Shown: piece after piece, positions 13,801-28,800 of the stretch
Position numbering within the stretch: the stretch's first letter is position 1
Layout of the letters: every line of letters begins with the position of its first letter
Assembly: GCA_020796225.1 (NCBI GenBank)
Contig: CM036768.1
Span: 40,188,789 to 40,252,788, forward strand
Direction of reading: 5' to 3'
Origin: Arion vulgaris
Lineage: Eukaryota; Mollusca; Gastropoda; Stylommatophora; Arionidae
Length of the DNA: 64,000 nucleotides
Program-made: the position numbers and the translations under genes
The notes under the pieces: generated by a model
The model's database searches: none
What the model saw: only the letters and a program-made list of their open reading frames with translations
Told to the model about the DNA's origin: nothing

Positions 13801-16800
13801 TGACATATACAAAAATCTAAAAATTGATGAGACAAACTTGTGTACTTGTGGACTATGCCAAGAAGCTGCAAGCCACATCACACTAATGTGTCAGATCTAC
13901 AGGAAAAGAATGGAAAGAAAACAGTGCTGTTTTATAATCATAGTGTATCTGTGGATGACGTAAGCAAATCATACAGTTTACACTGGTGCTGGGAGCTGAT
14001 GTCAGAAGAGTGGTAGAGAACTAGACGATAAATACAGTGTATAAAAATGATGGGTGGAATTCCTTGCATGGGTTTCTCCATATGGCTCGATACCTCCCCA
14101 CAGAAATAGCACACCACGTGCCGAGAGTATTGCACAAAGCACAAACACTGTAGCTCTGGCAACAATCTTAGAGATTTATGGGGTGAGCAGGCACCACAGT
14201 AGAGCGAACACGTGTACGGACGATACACACGTGAGCCCACTGGTGGGGCAGACATCCTCGGTGCTGTTGATGGAGCTAAGAAAAGGCGTGGCAAACATAG
14301 GGGTGAGCAGACCACCCAAATGTGCAGAAAAACTGGAAAGCCCAGCAGAGACTTGAATCCAGTGCAAACGTTTCTACCGAATGGTGATAAACTGTGCACA
14401 GTGAGATAGAAATGGAGTCGGTGTCGCCAGTAGAACAATGTGAGCACAAGTGACAAAGGGAAAAGGGGCGGGTCCAGTCAATGGACGAGGGCACAAACAG
14501 AGGTGGTGAAGGGGCGCCCAAGAGAAGCACGAGGTGGACAAAACGGTGGCGAGCCTCGAGGTTGGGGTTTCCATCCAGAGAACAATAACTGCATTTCCCC
14601 TCACAGAGAACTACTACTGCCTTGTAGTTTGATTTGGGACAATCAAAGGCTAGTGGAGCAAACTGCACACAAAACTGGATGGCAGGCAAACCAGGTAGTC
14701 AAAAAAAAGTCTGGTAACCTGGGCAGATGACGCTCAACAACCCGGGAGGAAGGTTGTCTAAGGGTAGCTACCCTAAAAGAAAATAGCAACCTCATGCCTT
14801 GCAAGTCGGCTGGGGACAGCCCAAGGCTGATGGAGAGCGAACCCAGTAAATGCTGGCTAAAACCAGACACATCGCTGAAGGATAAGCACCAGAGCTCCAA
14901 ATGGCGCTAAAGATGTGTCGAAGCACACCGTCATGCTAAGGCTGCATGAATCCGATTTCCACATGAATAAGTCATTTATGGGGAAATCTGGTACATCAGT
15001 CTAAGCGGTGATAGCAACAGAGAGAGAGAGGTTTCTGGAAAAAAATTAAATGTACTTTTGAACAAAATGGTGGGGCCTGGATTTGAAGCCACGACCTTCA
15101 AAACACAGTGCAAACGACTTAACCACTTAACACCATCCATGGGGGTTCCTAGAGACACAATATTTGAGTCAAGAATAGTAATGCTGTATTTTCCATGTAT
15201 GTTACACAACTATGGAGGATTGATCATGGAACTAATAGCCTCTTCATGTAAAGTAAATGAACACAGAAACTAAATTGAACTTGTATTTGTATATACTTAT
15301 CTCAAGGATTTAAAACTCTAGTGATGTACCCATGACTTTTGAGGAATAAAATAAGTACAAAGTAAAGGGAGAGAGTGACTTACACATACAAATGAGTGCA
15401 TGTATGAGCATAAATACACACATTCAGTAGTCTCTGTGGCGGGAAGGTAAGTGGCTTGCTTCTCGCTGCAAAGGTATCGAGTTCATTCCCCCATGTGAAG
15501 CAATCAGGCTATTTTTCGAGTGAGCTCAAGATTAAGTGAGATTGAGTTCCTAGTCCTATTTGAGATGGACGATAAAACATTGGTTCCATGTTCAAGTTGA
15601 ACGATGAAAAAACCATTGATAATTGAACATCAATAAGAATAGGCTGTCTAGTCACCGTGTTGGCAAAATTCATTAAAAAGATTGAAATGAAATTGCTACA
15701 ACATGTTCATCTTCAAAATTACATTAGGAACAAAATAAAATGTCTACATTTTCATCATCTTCAAAATTACATTAGGGACAAAATAAAATGTCTACATTTT
15801 CACAATCTTCAAAATTACATTGGGGACAAAATAAAATGTCTACATTTTCACAATCTTCAAAATTACATTAGGGACAAAATAAAATGTCTACATTTTCACA
15901 ATCTTCAAAATTACATTAGGGACAAAATAAAATGTCTACATTTTCACAATCTTCAAAATTACATTGGGGACTCTTGCAAGGGAATATGGAGTTTGTGCAC
16001 TGCCACCGGGATGTTCCTGTGTAAGAAATAAATTGAAGCACACAAGGTTATTGACCAAAGTGCAATGATGGTGATTGTATCAATCGATCAATAAATCAGT
16101 TGATCAATCAACTAAACAAATACACAGATTTATATAATATTTTCATTGTTTTTCAGTGGTCACCACAAGAGTTGGCAAGTTATGCTTACGACAAATTTAA
16201 TGCCAGTATTGAAAATGTACAATTACTCTTTGTACAGCCAGGTGAGCAAATATTTGGTTAGTGTCATCTTTTGGTCAACACATTCAATTTCATCAAACAA
16301 TATCGCCTGAGAGGTTACCGGGGCCCAAATTTGGGGTGTGAAGAATTGAACCACTGTTACCTGCCACGCATGACGTAAGAGGCGACTAAGGAGGTTTGGC
16401 TGAAATCGGATGCACGTGTCCTAAACGTGTAGAAGTATATGCGTTTAGGTGCCTACCAAACCAATGTCCAACGTATACATGTTCTTGGCAAAGATCAAAC
16501 ATATCACAAAGAGTGATTAAAATTGGTCGTAAAGAACGACGCAAAGAAGAAAAAAGAAGATTAAACAATATGAGCAAATCAACACTTAAAAATAAGGATT
16601 TAAGGACGAAGAATTGACTTTATTACACTATTTTTCTCAATATGGCTCATTCCCTTGTCTGCAAAAATGACAAGCCATTTACCGAGAGTATTGTATGAAG
16701 CAAACATTTCATAGCTCCGACATCAATCTTAGGGTTCTCCAGAAGAAATGAACTCATGAACAGAATGACACTGTTCAGATTTGAATCCACAATCTTTAGA

Positions 16801-19800
16801 ACACAAGGAAATTGGCTTGACCACTTTGCTACAGAGACACCTTGCAAAGTCAAAGCTTGTTAAAACTGAACAAATACATTTAGAGCAGGTTTAGAATTTC
16901 ATTTCTGCATGAACTAATCATAATTTTAATCATTATCATTATAATGTTATGGGGTTGTTGGTATCAGAATTTCTAGTTACATTTTAGCTTCAACCATTCG
17001 CATTGCCCTTGCCATCACTCGCTTCCTTTGTCATAACTGTTAATACCTGCATGTACAGGCATGTAAAACCAAGACAGTTTCTTCATGAGGCAAGAATGCT
17101 GAATTTTGTTTATCCATTTAGTGTGAAGCTTGCCTACCTGGATCCTAATAAGTATACTCATTGAGTCTGCTACTAACATTGCATGCATCCTTTCTTTGTT
17201 CTACTAGTTATCATATTGTCTCAGAGACTGCATGCAATCTTCTTTGTCATAAATTCACTGCACAGATTCCCTTTTACTGTCCCTCCTTTGCCAGTCTGTC
17301 TGTCTCTTTCCAGATATGTTGCAGTGAGATGGGATCCACTATGTCACAGCTCTTTTAAACTGCTGGCATAGATTGTATTCAATTCTGCATATTTATGGCT
17401 CCTTATTGCTGCAATTGACAGATCAATTATCAATGACAAGAGCTATTTGTCTGTTTGCAATTTTCTCTCCCGTTAATTAAGGTTTGTGCATACAGCCATT
17501 TATGAGAACTGCAGAAGCATAGTTGTTAGTGAACTTGTTTCTTGGGCTAGTGGTCTGGGCTCAATTTCACAGTGGGTGGGACATTTTGTCAGAACATAAT
17601 TTCTCTCAGGTCAACCCAGCATCAATTGGATAGCAGGAAATGCAATGGGAAGTAAAGACGGCTGGTGTGATGTTGACCACATCACCCATAGTGTGCCTAA
17701 GATCAATGAAAAATATCAATTGGATAGCAAGAAATGCAATGGGAAGTAAAGACGGCTGGCGTGATGCTGACCACATCACCCATAGTGCGCCAAAGATCAA
17801 TGAAAAATATGGGTCTAACACTGTATTACCCTATGTACCACATGGTACAAAAAAAGGTTTCCATTTTTCCCCTTCTATACATCTGTTTATTATTCAAGAA
17901 TCAGACTCTAGATCTAAAATCCTTTCCACAACACATCTTCTACAACATTGATATTTAGAAATTTATCTTTGTATATTGATGATATTTGAAAAGTATTGAT
18001 TTTCCTTGTCCATTACATTCATCTAATATATATTTCAAGATCTAGAACTACTGCCCATTTTTAATAATATCTATGAAATAGTTATATCTATATACTGTGT
18101 AAGTTGTTTTAATTCCATTGTACAGTTCTACTTGACTTGATATTGTCACTTCATGAGATTGACAGATGTATGTTAGTGAACAAAGGTGAAGGTATCATTA
18201 TGTGTTTTCATTACACATTTCATATTATTGACACTTTCATTATCCACTTATTAAATGTCTTGTAATTCATTTGTAGGTGACACTTGGAAAGATGAATCCC
18301 AATCTGTGAACTCACCTCTGTATATTTTACGACCTATGTCCATGCAACTGGTGCTTCAGAAATGCCTCTTTGCCAGTGACCCAAATCTGCCTCAGTGAGT
18401 ACTAGATCATATGATATATGCACATGTTCACTTCAATAATCTACACATATCATGATTCTCTTCAGCTTGACAAATTTATATTGACAGATAGAACCTGTAT
18501 GAATAGATAAAATATGCAAGCTACAAAGACTATCTCTCTCTTCTTTGCCTTTTTACCCCGGGTTGGGGCATAGGCCCTCAACCAACTCATGCAAGTCTTC
18601 CTATCTCTAGCTATCTCCTGCAGCTCCTCCAGCTCTTCTTTATATTGTTGATCTCTGCCTCCAAATCTCGTCTCCATGTATTTCTCGGCCTCCCTTCTTT
18701 CGCTGTCCCTGCGGGTTCCAGGCAAGGACCCTTCTTGTTATATTCCCTCAGGTTTTCGCAAAGTGTGTCCTATCCAGCGCCTTTTTTAACCTGTTCGCTC
18801 ACTGGAATCTGTCTTGTTCTCTCCATAAGTTCCTCATTTGTGACCCTATCATACCAACAAAGACTATCACTATCTGATTAAAGAAACTGAGCACCTATGT
18901 CTACCCAATGTGAAGTGAAATCAGTTCAGTTGGACGACAAGCTCACTTCAAGAAAAATTAAATTAGAAAGTAACAACATTTCTTATTCTTCTTCTTCACC
19001 TTCAACTCCCAACGGAGCACATGTCTTCAACAAACTTCTCCCAGCCCTTCATCTCTCTTTTAACAGACTGAACAAAAACACCTACACAGGCTACGATTAT
19101 CCCCATCACCTCTGTGCCCCTGTGGCACTGCTGAACAAACCACAGAACATGTTCTGCAAGACTGTCCCATGTATGTCCTCCCTAGAAAGGAATGCTGGCC
19201 CTACAACACAACACTACATTCAAAACTGCATGGCACCAGAGATGAGCTCCAGACAACAGTCAACTTCATCATAAGAATGCGTCTAACGGTATAATCATCA
19301 AAATAGCGATCGCAAAGAAGAAGGGAAACAGAAACAGTCACAGAGCAGTGGAAGAAGGGAATAGTTGTCAAGATCCCCAAATGATGATCTTAAGGATTTC
19401 AAGAACTGGAGAGGGATCATCCTATTAACAGTAACGCCAAGAATTTGTGCAAAAACATTCAAAAATATCTAAAGGTCTAAAGATAAACGATTGACTTAAT
19501 TACATTGGGTTTCACCATTAGCCATTCTCTGTAAAAACTGATCATTACTTTCTGAGATTAGTGCTCAAACTTCATAGTTCCAGTAATAATCCTAAGGAAT
19601 CTACAGAAAAAAATGGACTCATGAACCAAACGACAGTTTGAATTGGCACCACTTTGCCAAAGAGGCCACTTCTAAATAGAATGAAATAGACAGTGGATAC
19701 AACACTGAGAAAAGAGCAAACTGGTTTTAGACCTGGGAAAAGCTGTTTAGACCAAATAATTACCATAAGACTTATCTTATCTTGGACCTAGTTATGCTTG

Positions 19801-22800
19801 TCTATTCATGGGTTATCTTGAACACTTAGTATGGACTACATATGATGGCCCCTTCCGTCTGTCTATCACAGATACATTGATGACTGTATTGGCATTACTG
19901 ATATGCCTGAAGCCGATTTGTCACGCTTCATTAATTTCATTAATGTTTTCAACCCTTCTATTCGATTTACTTCTCACATCTCCACTACTTGTGTCAACTT
20001 TCTTGACATTACTATCTCCATACGCCTATCCACTATCACTACATCAGTATATTACAAGCCTACTGATGCACATAGTTTTCTCCTTTATACTTTTTCCTAT
20101 CCCCGGGCTTGTCGTGACTCTTTGCCATTCTCGCAGCTCTTGCGCCTTCGTCGCCTTTGTAGCGAGGATGATGATTTTCTTGAGAGAGCTCACGAGATGC
20201 TTGATTTCTTTCGCAGGCGCATATACCCGGAGAGGGTGCTTGTCTGGGCTATGCATTGAGTTCAGAAAATCACTCGCCAGCAGGCCCTCACCAGCCAGCA
20301 TAGGACCACTAACTCTGACAGAGTAAAACTTATCTTAACTTTCCACCCCCATAGTTCACTGGTGAAAAATGTTTTATTCCGTCATCTGTCTATCCTTAAG
20401 TCAGATCCTGAGACCCGTTCTGTCTTCCCCAACTATCCTTTGGTGGCTTACAGACGGGACAGAAGTCTTAAGGATATGTTGGTACACAGTCGCCTTAAGT
20501 CCAATATCCAGACTCATTTTGGCACTGTTCAGTGTGGCAGTTGGCGTTGCAACACGTGTGCTTATGTGATACAGACGCGTACTGTATCTTTTCCTTTAGC
20601 CATGTTTCTTATTGACGATGGTTTCACATGCAGTCCTAATCTTATCTATGCCATTATCTGTAAGCGGTGTAACAAGGCTTATATTGGCAAGACAGGCAAG
20701 AGGCTCAGTGACTGATTCTCCCAACACTTGTGCGACATACGCCAATGCCCTGTGACCCCTGTAGCCACCCATTTCAATGATTCTGGCAATTTAGGAGCTC
20801 ACGATGTCCAGGTCACAGCCATCCGATCATGTTCCTTGGATGATCGCAGTCGATTTGTTCTGGAGAATCGGTTGATTTCTTTGTATGGTACCTTGCGACC
20901 ACATGGGCTCAACGTATTACATTCCTATGCTTCTTAGTACTTTCTCTTCCCATGCCTTGTAATCTATATGGGTATATGTTGCATGTATTCAAGTTATATA
21001 TTTACTAGATTTTTCATTGTTTCTCTTCCGTTTTATTTCTAGTTTTTATGTGTTTTTTGTGTTACATTTATTTCGTTTTTATTCCCAGATTTTTATTAGA
21101 AACGTTTGTTTTTGGTCGTCCATTTGTTTTTTAAATTTGTCACTCCTGTTGTTCGTTTGCTTGATAAAGGCCTTGTTGGTCGAAACGTTGCTGTATTTTG
21201 TCATTGTTTTTGTAATTTGTAAAACTACAGTACTTTGTGATTACGTGTTTTGCCAATCAAATAGTTTTACTGCAGTCTCATCTATTTTGTGAATATTTAA
21301 AGAAAAACAGACAACTTATCAGTGAAGTTTATGTTTGTTCTATAACCCTGTTATCTTACACTAATGAGTAAAATATATAGTTGAGTAATCCTTCAAAGTA
21401 TGAAAGCAGTATGTGATAATAAAATTAGGAGAGAACAAATAGATTTTAGCAATGGGAAATCATGAATAGATCACATTTTTACACTATGCCAAATAGTTAA
21501 ACAAAGTAATGAATGGAATAGTTCCATCTATATGGTTTTTGTTGACTTTGAAAAGACATTTGATTGCCTACACAGGGAATCACTATTGAAGATACTCCAG
21601 CATTATGGAATACAAACAAAAATGGTTAGTGTATTTAAAGCATTATATGCGGACTTTCAGTGTCAAATAGTTTGTAATGGCCATCTGACTGAGTGCTTCA
21701 AGGTCAATACAGGAGTTAGACAAAGATGTATTCTTTCATCATTCTTGTTTAACCTTGCCATAGACTGGTTGATGAGAGAAACCATCAAGGATAACAACAG
21801 TAGCTTTTGATGGACACTTACCCAAGTACTGGAAGATTATGCAGATGATATTAGTCTTTTGATCAGTCGATATGAAGGTTCTGAAACAAAAATATACTTT
21901 CTACAACAGCTTAACCCAGATAGGACTTGAAGTTAATATTGGAAAAATGAAAGTAATGACAAATATCAAAACATCAGAAAACCAATTATGTTACAAAATT
22001 ATATCATAGAAAAGTTCAAAGTGTTGTGTACCTGGGATGTACCGTACCACAGGATGGTGATTCGGAAATGGACATCACTGAAAAAATAAAGAAAGTGAGT
22101 CAAACTTTCACCATGCTCAACAAAATCTGGAAAGCTGAAGGACTAAATCTGAAAACAAAATGTTAAAATATATCGAAGCAGTGTCTTGGGTATGTTATTG
22201 TACAGTAGTGAGTGTTAGAAAATAACTCACAACATAGTAAACAAGTTGGAGATATTCCAAAATAAATGTTTCAGAAGAATCCTGCATAATTTCTGGCCAA
22301 GTACAATAGCAAATGAAGAGTTTTTAAAAATAACAAACTGTATTACTGGAGACCATCATTAAAAGACAAAGAAAGAGGTAGGGGGTTGTTCATGTATGTC
22401 ATAGGCTATTAGGGACATTGCCTAGAACGGCTCTGATGAACAATGGATGGGAAATGAAGGTCTGGATGTCTAAAGAAAACATGGAGCAGAACTGGAAAGA
22501 GTGTTGAATGCTTGTGACCTGACATGGCAAACAATTAATAGAAAGACAACAGACCAGCTAGAAGCATTATGTGTTAAACGGGACACAAAGAGGATATAGA
22601 TAAATATAGACATGTTTGTTCCATTTCAGGTTCCAAATCACTGGAGAACTGCCATTAGTTGCAGTAACTGTGTCAGATAACAAGCTCCTGGCTATCCTGA
22701 CATTAATTGATAGTATTCCTCTTCCTGGACCACTGCCTGAGGTATTCTAACATTAATATGATTAGTTTCATTAACTTATTGTTCATAGATATTGCTTGGT

Positions 22801-25800
22801 CCTCAGACGACTCAGGCTTTCCACAAGAAGTCAGGACCATGATATATACTAGTCAGAACCTTGCTGCACTTGTCCCTAATGTGCCCTGAAAATTTGTCTG
22901 ACTCATGAAGCAAGGATCAACATAATATTTTTTCTGTGATGAAGCATGCTAGAGACCCATGTATGAGGTCCCACTGCACCTGATGATGTTGAAGAGAAGA
23001 ATATTCTATAATGAAAGAGGAGGAGCTTGAGGATGCTGGACTTATGTACAACTTATTGTCCTCATGATGAGTCATCCAGTAATCACATCAAATGTTAAAA
23101 AAAGTGGCCTCACAGTTTGGAAGTACTTATTGATAATCTGTAAACATTTTTTTTCCCAAAATGACGGTGACTAATTCCAAAGCAAAAATGTACTAAATTT
23201 GTAAACTTGGAAAACACTGCACACCAAAGGTAGAAAAACATCATCAGATTTGGATATACTTGTGTGGGAAGTTTAAATACAACCCTCTCATTAAATCGAT
23301 AAGCTGCCATTTTTCAGTAATAGTATTATCAATACATGGAAAGACTGGAGTTAAAAAAAACTATGTAGCGTACACGAAATATTTCTCATTAATATTATTT
23401 CTTCATTATACTAGCTTGTCATCACCAACAACAATCCACCCTGGCTTACCACAAGGGTCACCATTATCTCCGGTATTGTTCAATGCCTATACTGTGAGAA
23501 TCACAGAAGAGCAGAGACAATGTCATATGCACATGATGTGTTGGTGTATCGTCAGGGCAAGGATAGAGAACAGCTTGTGGAGGAACTTCAGTCAGAACTC
23601 GACCGCATAGGTAGATGGTGCGATGAAGCAGGAGCATTGGTCAAACCCACAAAAGCAGCGGTGACATGGTTCTCTTTAAACAACCGCATCATCAACACTC
23701 CAACACCATCTGTGGTTTTGTGTTCAGAGGTGGTGGAGCGATCTCAGTCTATGAAATACCTGGGGTTGCGTTTTGATCGTAGTCTAGCTTTTACGGAACA
23801 CATAGCTCATGTGATAATGAAGGCGAGGAAAGGTTTGACGGCGATGAGGGTGATGGCTGCAGTGGATTGTGAGCAGTGCCATCTTTGTCTTTTATACCAG
23901 GGTCTGGTCCTTTCTGTGCTTGAGTATACGCTGGCGATCCTGACTCTCAGTCATAGTCAGATAGAGCGACTGGAAAGAATACAGAACGAGGCGATGCACA
24001 TTATACTTGGGTGCACTAAAGACACATAGTGCAAGGCGATGCGCTATCTTCTTAACTATCCTACTATTGAATATAGAACACTGATAAGCCGTGCACGGGC
24101 ATACCTTCAAGTCAATGCTGACACACAACATCCTCTGCACATGGAAATAAAGAGACAAAAAGGAAATAGGTTAAAAGAGGAAAATCTTGGATGGGTCAGG
24201 CCGAGGACAGTATTGAACAGGTGTGTACACTTGAAGACATTGATCCCAGTGAAGAATGGATACCAGTGCCAACAGGAATCGATACATCCTTTTCTGTATG
24301 CATCAAACTTGATAAAGAAAGCAGACAAGACAACCCACTTGTCGTGGAGGCAGCAGTTCAGGCATTTATTTCTGAGAACGCATCTGAGCATGATGTAATC
24401 ATTTATACGGATGGTTCGGTGATTCGACATGTGTGGATCTCGTGGGCTTTCACTACTCAGGTCGGAGGAGATGTTGTGAAGGAAGACAGTGGTGGTTTTG
24501 CCGTGACAACGAGCAGTCTCACTATGGAAATCATAGCGGTTACTAAAGTGATGATTTGGCTAGAATCACAGACTTTTATCCATGCATGTTTTCTCAGTGA
24601 CTCAATGAGTATGCTCAGGAAGATTGAAACAGGATGGGCTAGGAGACATTGGATGGAGTCGCTGGGGAGGTCTAAGCTGACAAAGATCAGTTTTATTTTT
24701 GTGCCAGGGCATGCAGGTGTAAGGGGAATGAACGTGCAGATAGGCTTGCAGGTATGGCTGCTGTACAAAGCGGGTGAGCAATGGACCAGGTTGATATTAT
24801 AAATTCCTTAAAGGAGAGAGGACATGTACATGATTCACGTAATAGCGGTGAATCTACAACACTAACCAGACTGCAAGAACTCAAAGTTAGATGTGGTGTA
24901 GCTCAACAAGAACGCTATGCTGGCAGACAAAGAAGAATTGTAAACCAACAAAGAACCGGTGTCGTTAGTCGCACACGCTGATGGACATACTGAGGGAGAG
25001 ATCGGAGCACTTATGGACTAATTTGTTCGACGTGCAGTGATGGTGATCCGACGACTAAACTAACTAGCTTGTGCATGCAAAATGAGTAGTTTACAGAAGG
25101 GCTTCAAAAAGTGTGAGTATCCTACCATCTGCATCCTCATATTTGTCACGTTTGATGTATAGTATATGAGAAGTTAGTTAATTGCATATCCTTTACAGGA
25201 CTTTGCGAATCAACCCCAGCTTTTTAACGCTGTTTGTGATTTTTCTAGGCATTATTACGTTCAGTAGTTTTCCATTGCTTTCTGAACGAATGGTGGCCAT
25301 TATCCTTTTGTAAAGTGGGAGGTAAAGGGTTCAAGAAAGAGAGGATGACTTAGGAAGACCCTGAAACGAACTTTGCTGAGAAAGGCAAGAAATATCGGTC
25401 TCAGTTCCATGGAGGAGATCGAATGAGTTGCCCAGGATAGGGCGGTATAGAGAAATTGCTTGCAGGTGCTATGTAATGTATAACGGTACCAGAGAAATTA
25501 TTATTAATACTAATTGTTAAATATGATACTAGAGGGAAGGGTCCCAGGACGCAGAGGCAAACCAAGAAGAAGATGGCTACAAGATATTAAAGAAACCATG
25601 AATATGACCATCGACGAAGTGGGTGAACTGGCAAGAGACAGAGTGAATTTCAGATGTGCTGCAAAGAGAGCAACGTCCTATAAATGATACGCACCTTGAT
25701 GATGATGATGTTAAATATGACGCTCTGGTGATCGGAGGTCACAAGTTACCAGAATTAAGATAGGCTGACGATACAGAACTATTATCTACATTACAAAATG

Positions 25801-28800
25801 GCATAGAAAACTTGATACGGTCACTTAAAAAAAACAGTGAAGATCAAAACCTTTATCTCAATACAATGAAAACGGAAATATTTACAACTGATAAAACAGA
25901 ATTGATGGCTAATGTATGTGTCAATGGTCACAAAATCGGAAGAGTCTACAACTTTGAATACCTTGAGGCATTGCTGATATATTACGGAATGCTATAAAAA
26001 AAATTAAAAGAAGGCTGAGCATTGCTTTGCAAAAACTAAAAGAACTAACTAACCTATGGAAGGGAATTGACGTAAAAACAAAAATCACGTGTTTAAGAGT
26101 CTGTGTTTTTCCCCTGACAACATATGGTTGTGAGACATGGAACATTGACAAAGCTGCAGAGAAGATCATTTATGCCTGTGAATGCAAATGCTACAGAAAC
26201 GTTCTTAGAATATCATGAACAGAGAAAAGAACAAATGCTTCTGTTCTGCAACAGCTTGATATTAACGAGTGTTGGCTATTAAGAACAACATCAAGGAAAA
26301 TTAAATATTTCGGACACATCAATGACATGAGTGCCTAGAGAAGATAATTTTTTAGGGAATGGTGCCTGAAAGAAGAATGAGAGGAAGACCCTAGAATATG
26401 ATGGGTGCAAGATGTCATTGACGATCTCAGAATGACTGCTGCTGACGCCAGCCAACTTGCACAGAACAGAGATTTTGTTCAGGACTGCTGTCATGGGAGC
26501 CAAGTTCCGAAAGGGACAAGCTACTTGATGATGATGAATTGTTAAATAATGAAACTGCAGATATCTCTCAGGAAACAACCATATTTTCAAACATAAATGT
26601 TCTCTTATTCTTCCATTGCTTCTTGCAAAGCTCCTGGTATTCATAAGTAATCATTGCTTGCAATCCTAGCCATACATGAGATTTTGATGTTTCTGTAACA
26701 CAGCAGTTAATTTTGAAATGTGAAGACTGTCATTCAGAAGCATGATACAAATAGGGACTTGTGGAGAACCAAGCTCATTTGTGTCTTTCTTTCTTTTGTC
26801 CTTCTCTGCTTTTTCTTCCGTTAGGCAAAGCAGGTTTAACTGATGATCGGTTTGTGAGATAGTGCATGCTCGGCCACTTGATATGCTGTGGTATTGTGAA
26901 GTTTTAAGATGTCTGTAACTCCATCAATCCATCTTTTCTTGGTCTGTCCCTTCCTCTTGATGATTCCATTTTCAGGTTGTACACTCTTGCAACTGTATTC
27001 AGATTCATTCTCACCAAGTGGCCAAACCATTTGAGTCTGTGTTGTTCCGCCTGTTCTTCTAATTTCCTCATTTCTTATATGGTCTCTTCTTGTTTTATTT
27101 ACAACTTTTCTCAAGCATCTCATTTCACATGTGGTAATTTTCCTTTCTTGTTCTTTAGTCAGTGTCCATGTTTGGCACTGGTAGCACAGTGTTGGTATAA
27201 AGATTGCATTTATAATCTGTATTTTAGTCTCTACTGGAATTGCTGGGTGTTTTAAGATTGGGGAAAGTTGGTATGTAATGATGTTGGCTTTGCTGGATTC
27301 TAGTTTCGATCTCTCTGTCCAGTCTACTATCAGATGTGAATATACTTCCATGGTATTTGAATTCTCTCGTCTACTTTAGCATTTGGTCATTTATTTGTAT
27401 GTTGATATCTTTATGTTCTCTGCTTATAGTCATGACTTCTGTCTTTTGAATGTTGATCTTCATGTTGTATTTGAGACAGCTATTGTTGAGTAAGTTTATG
27501 TGTTCTTGAAGCTGTTCAATATTATTATGGAATACACGCTGAGTCGTCCCATAGAGCAGTTCATTTTGTTGGTCTACGTCCAGTGATGTTTCATCTATTT
27601 TGGTGATACTGTCCATGTATATAAGGAGGAGCAGTGGTTATAAAACACATCCTTGCCATACTCCCGATGTTACTGGAAACCAAGCTATAGTTAGTTCATT
27701 TAAAGATTGACTAGAAATGAAATGTATATCACATATAAGAAAGATACAACTGGTGTATACCATGGAACTGAAATACTCAGGTAAATGGAAGAACAAAGAA
27801 AGTCTTGTACATGTTCTCTATTTGTACCTTTTACTTGTGTCTACATGGAACTGAAATACTCAGGTAAATGGAAGAACAAGAAAGTCTTGAACATGTCTCT
27901 ATTGTACCTTTACTTGTGTCTACATGGAACTAAATATAGGTAAATGGAAGAACAAAGAAAGTCTTCTACATGTTCTCTATTTGTACCTTTTACTTGTGTC
28001 AGGAAGATGTTCTATGAGTATATTTGTGTAAGTCAAAAATGATTATTTCTGTTATTTGTGCTCATTTGTTTTCAGTCAGCAAAGGAAAATGAAAATGAGA
28101 TCTTTGATTCTGTCAGGATGGCACCGTTGGATCTTACCAGGCTACCAAGGGTAATACCTTTTCAATATTGATATTGCTAGTTAGATAAGCCAAAGAAGTG
28201 ACAACACTGCACCCTAGACAGACACATAAATTCTCACTCTCTTTCAGCGAGTGACAAAAAATACACATGCTTATATTTTACATAGCTTTCTGATTACACA
28301 ACCAGATTTGTATGAAACTTAAAATATTGAGGTTACTTAAAAAGAAATGTAATATTTTAAACTTTTAATTGATCAAATAAGGTATGTCTTATGATTTATA
28401 TATTGATATTAGTTTATTATATCATTATTTAATATTATCAAACTGAACCTTTTTTAATTCTGTATAGTTTTAGAAAGAGAATAGCAATGTCCAAGGGTAC
28501 TTTCAATAGTATGAGGAAATGACTGACATCCAAACAAATTACAAACAGGTTCAAAATGAGAATATTCAAATGCTATATATACTCTATATTAATGTATGAC
28601 TCGGAAACATGGACAATGAACAAGCAGTTAGAAGACAGAATTGATGCATTTGAGATGTGGATATATAGATGAATGGGCAGGGTTTCATGGACAGAGAAAC
28701 AGAAAAATAAACAAGTTTTAGAAAAACTAGGCATGAAGAAACAACTAATTAAGAGAAATAAAATTCAGACAAGTAAAGTATTTTGGGCACATAAAAGGCA

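Noticed and set aside
14276..14689. A 137-codon minus-strand frame in a GC-richer region
   Set aside because: It overlaps several competing frames in a repeated non-autonomous LINE leader also found at 33.3-33.8 kb, and has no recognisable domain.
19808..20326. A 172-codon membrane-like frame
   Set aside because: Shadow of the Penelope RT frame carrying RYIDD; the hydrophobic reading has no support.
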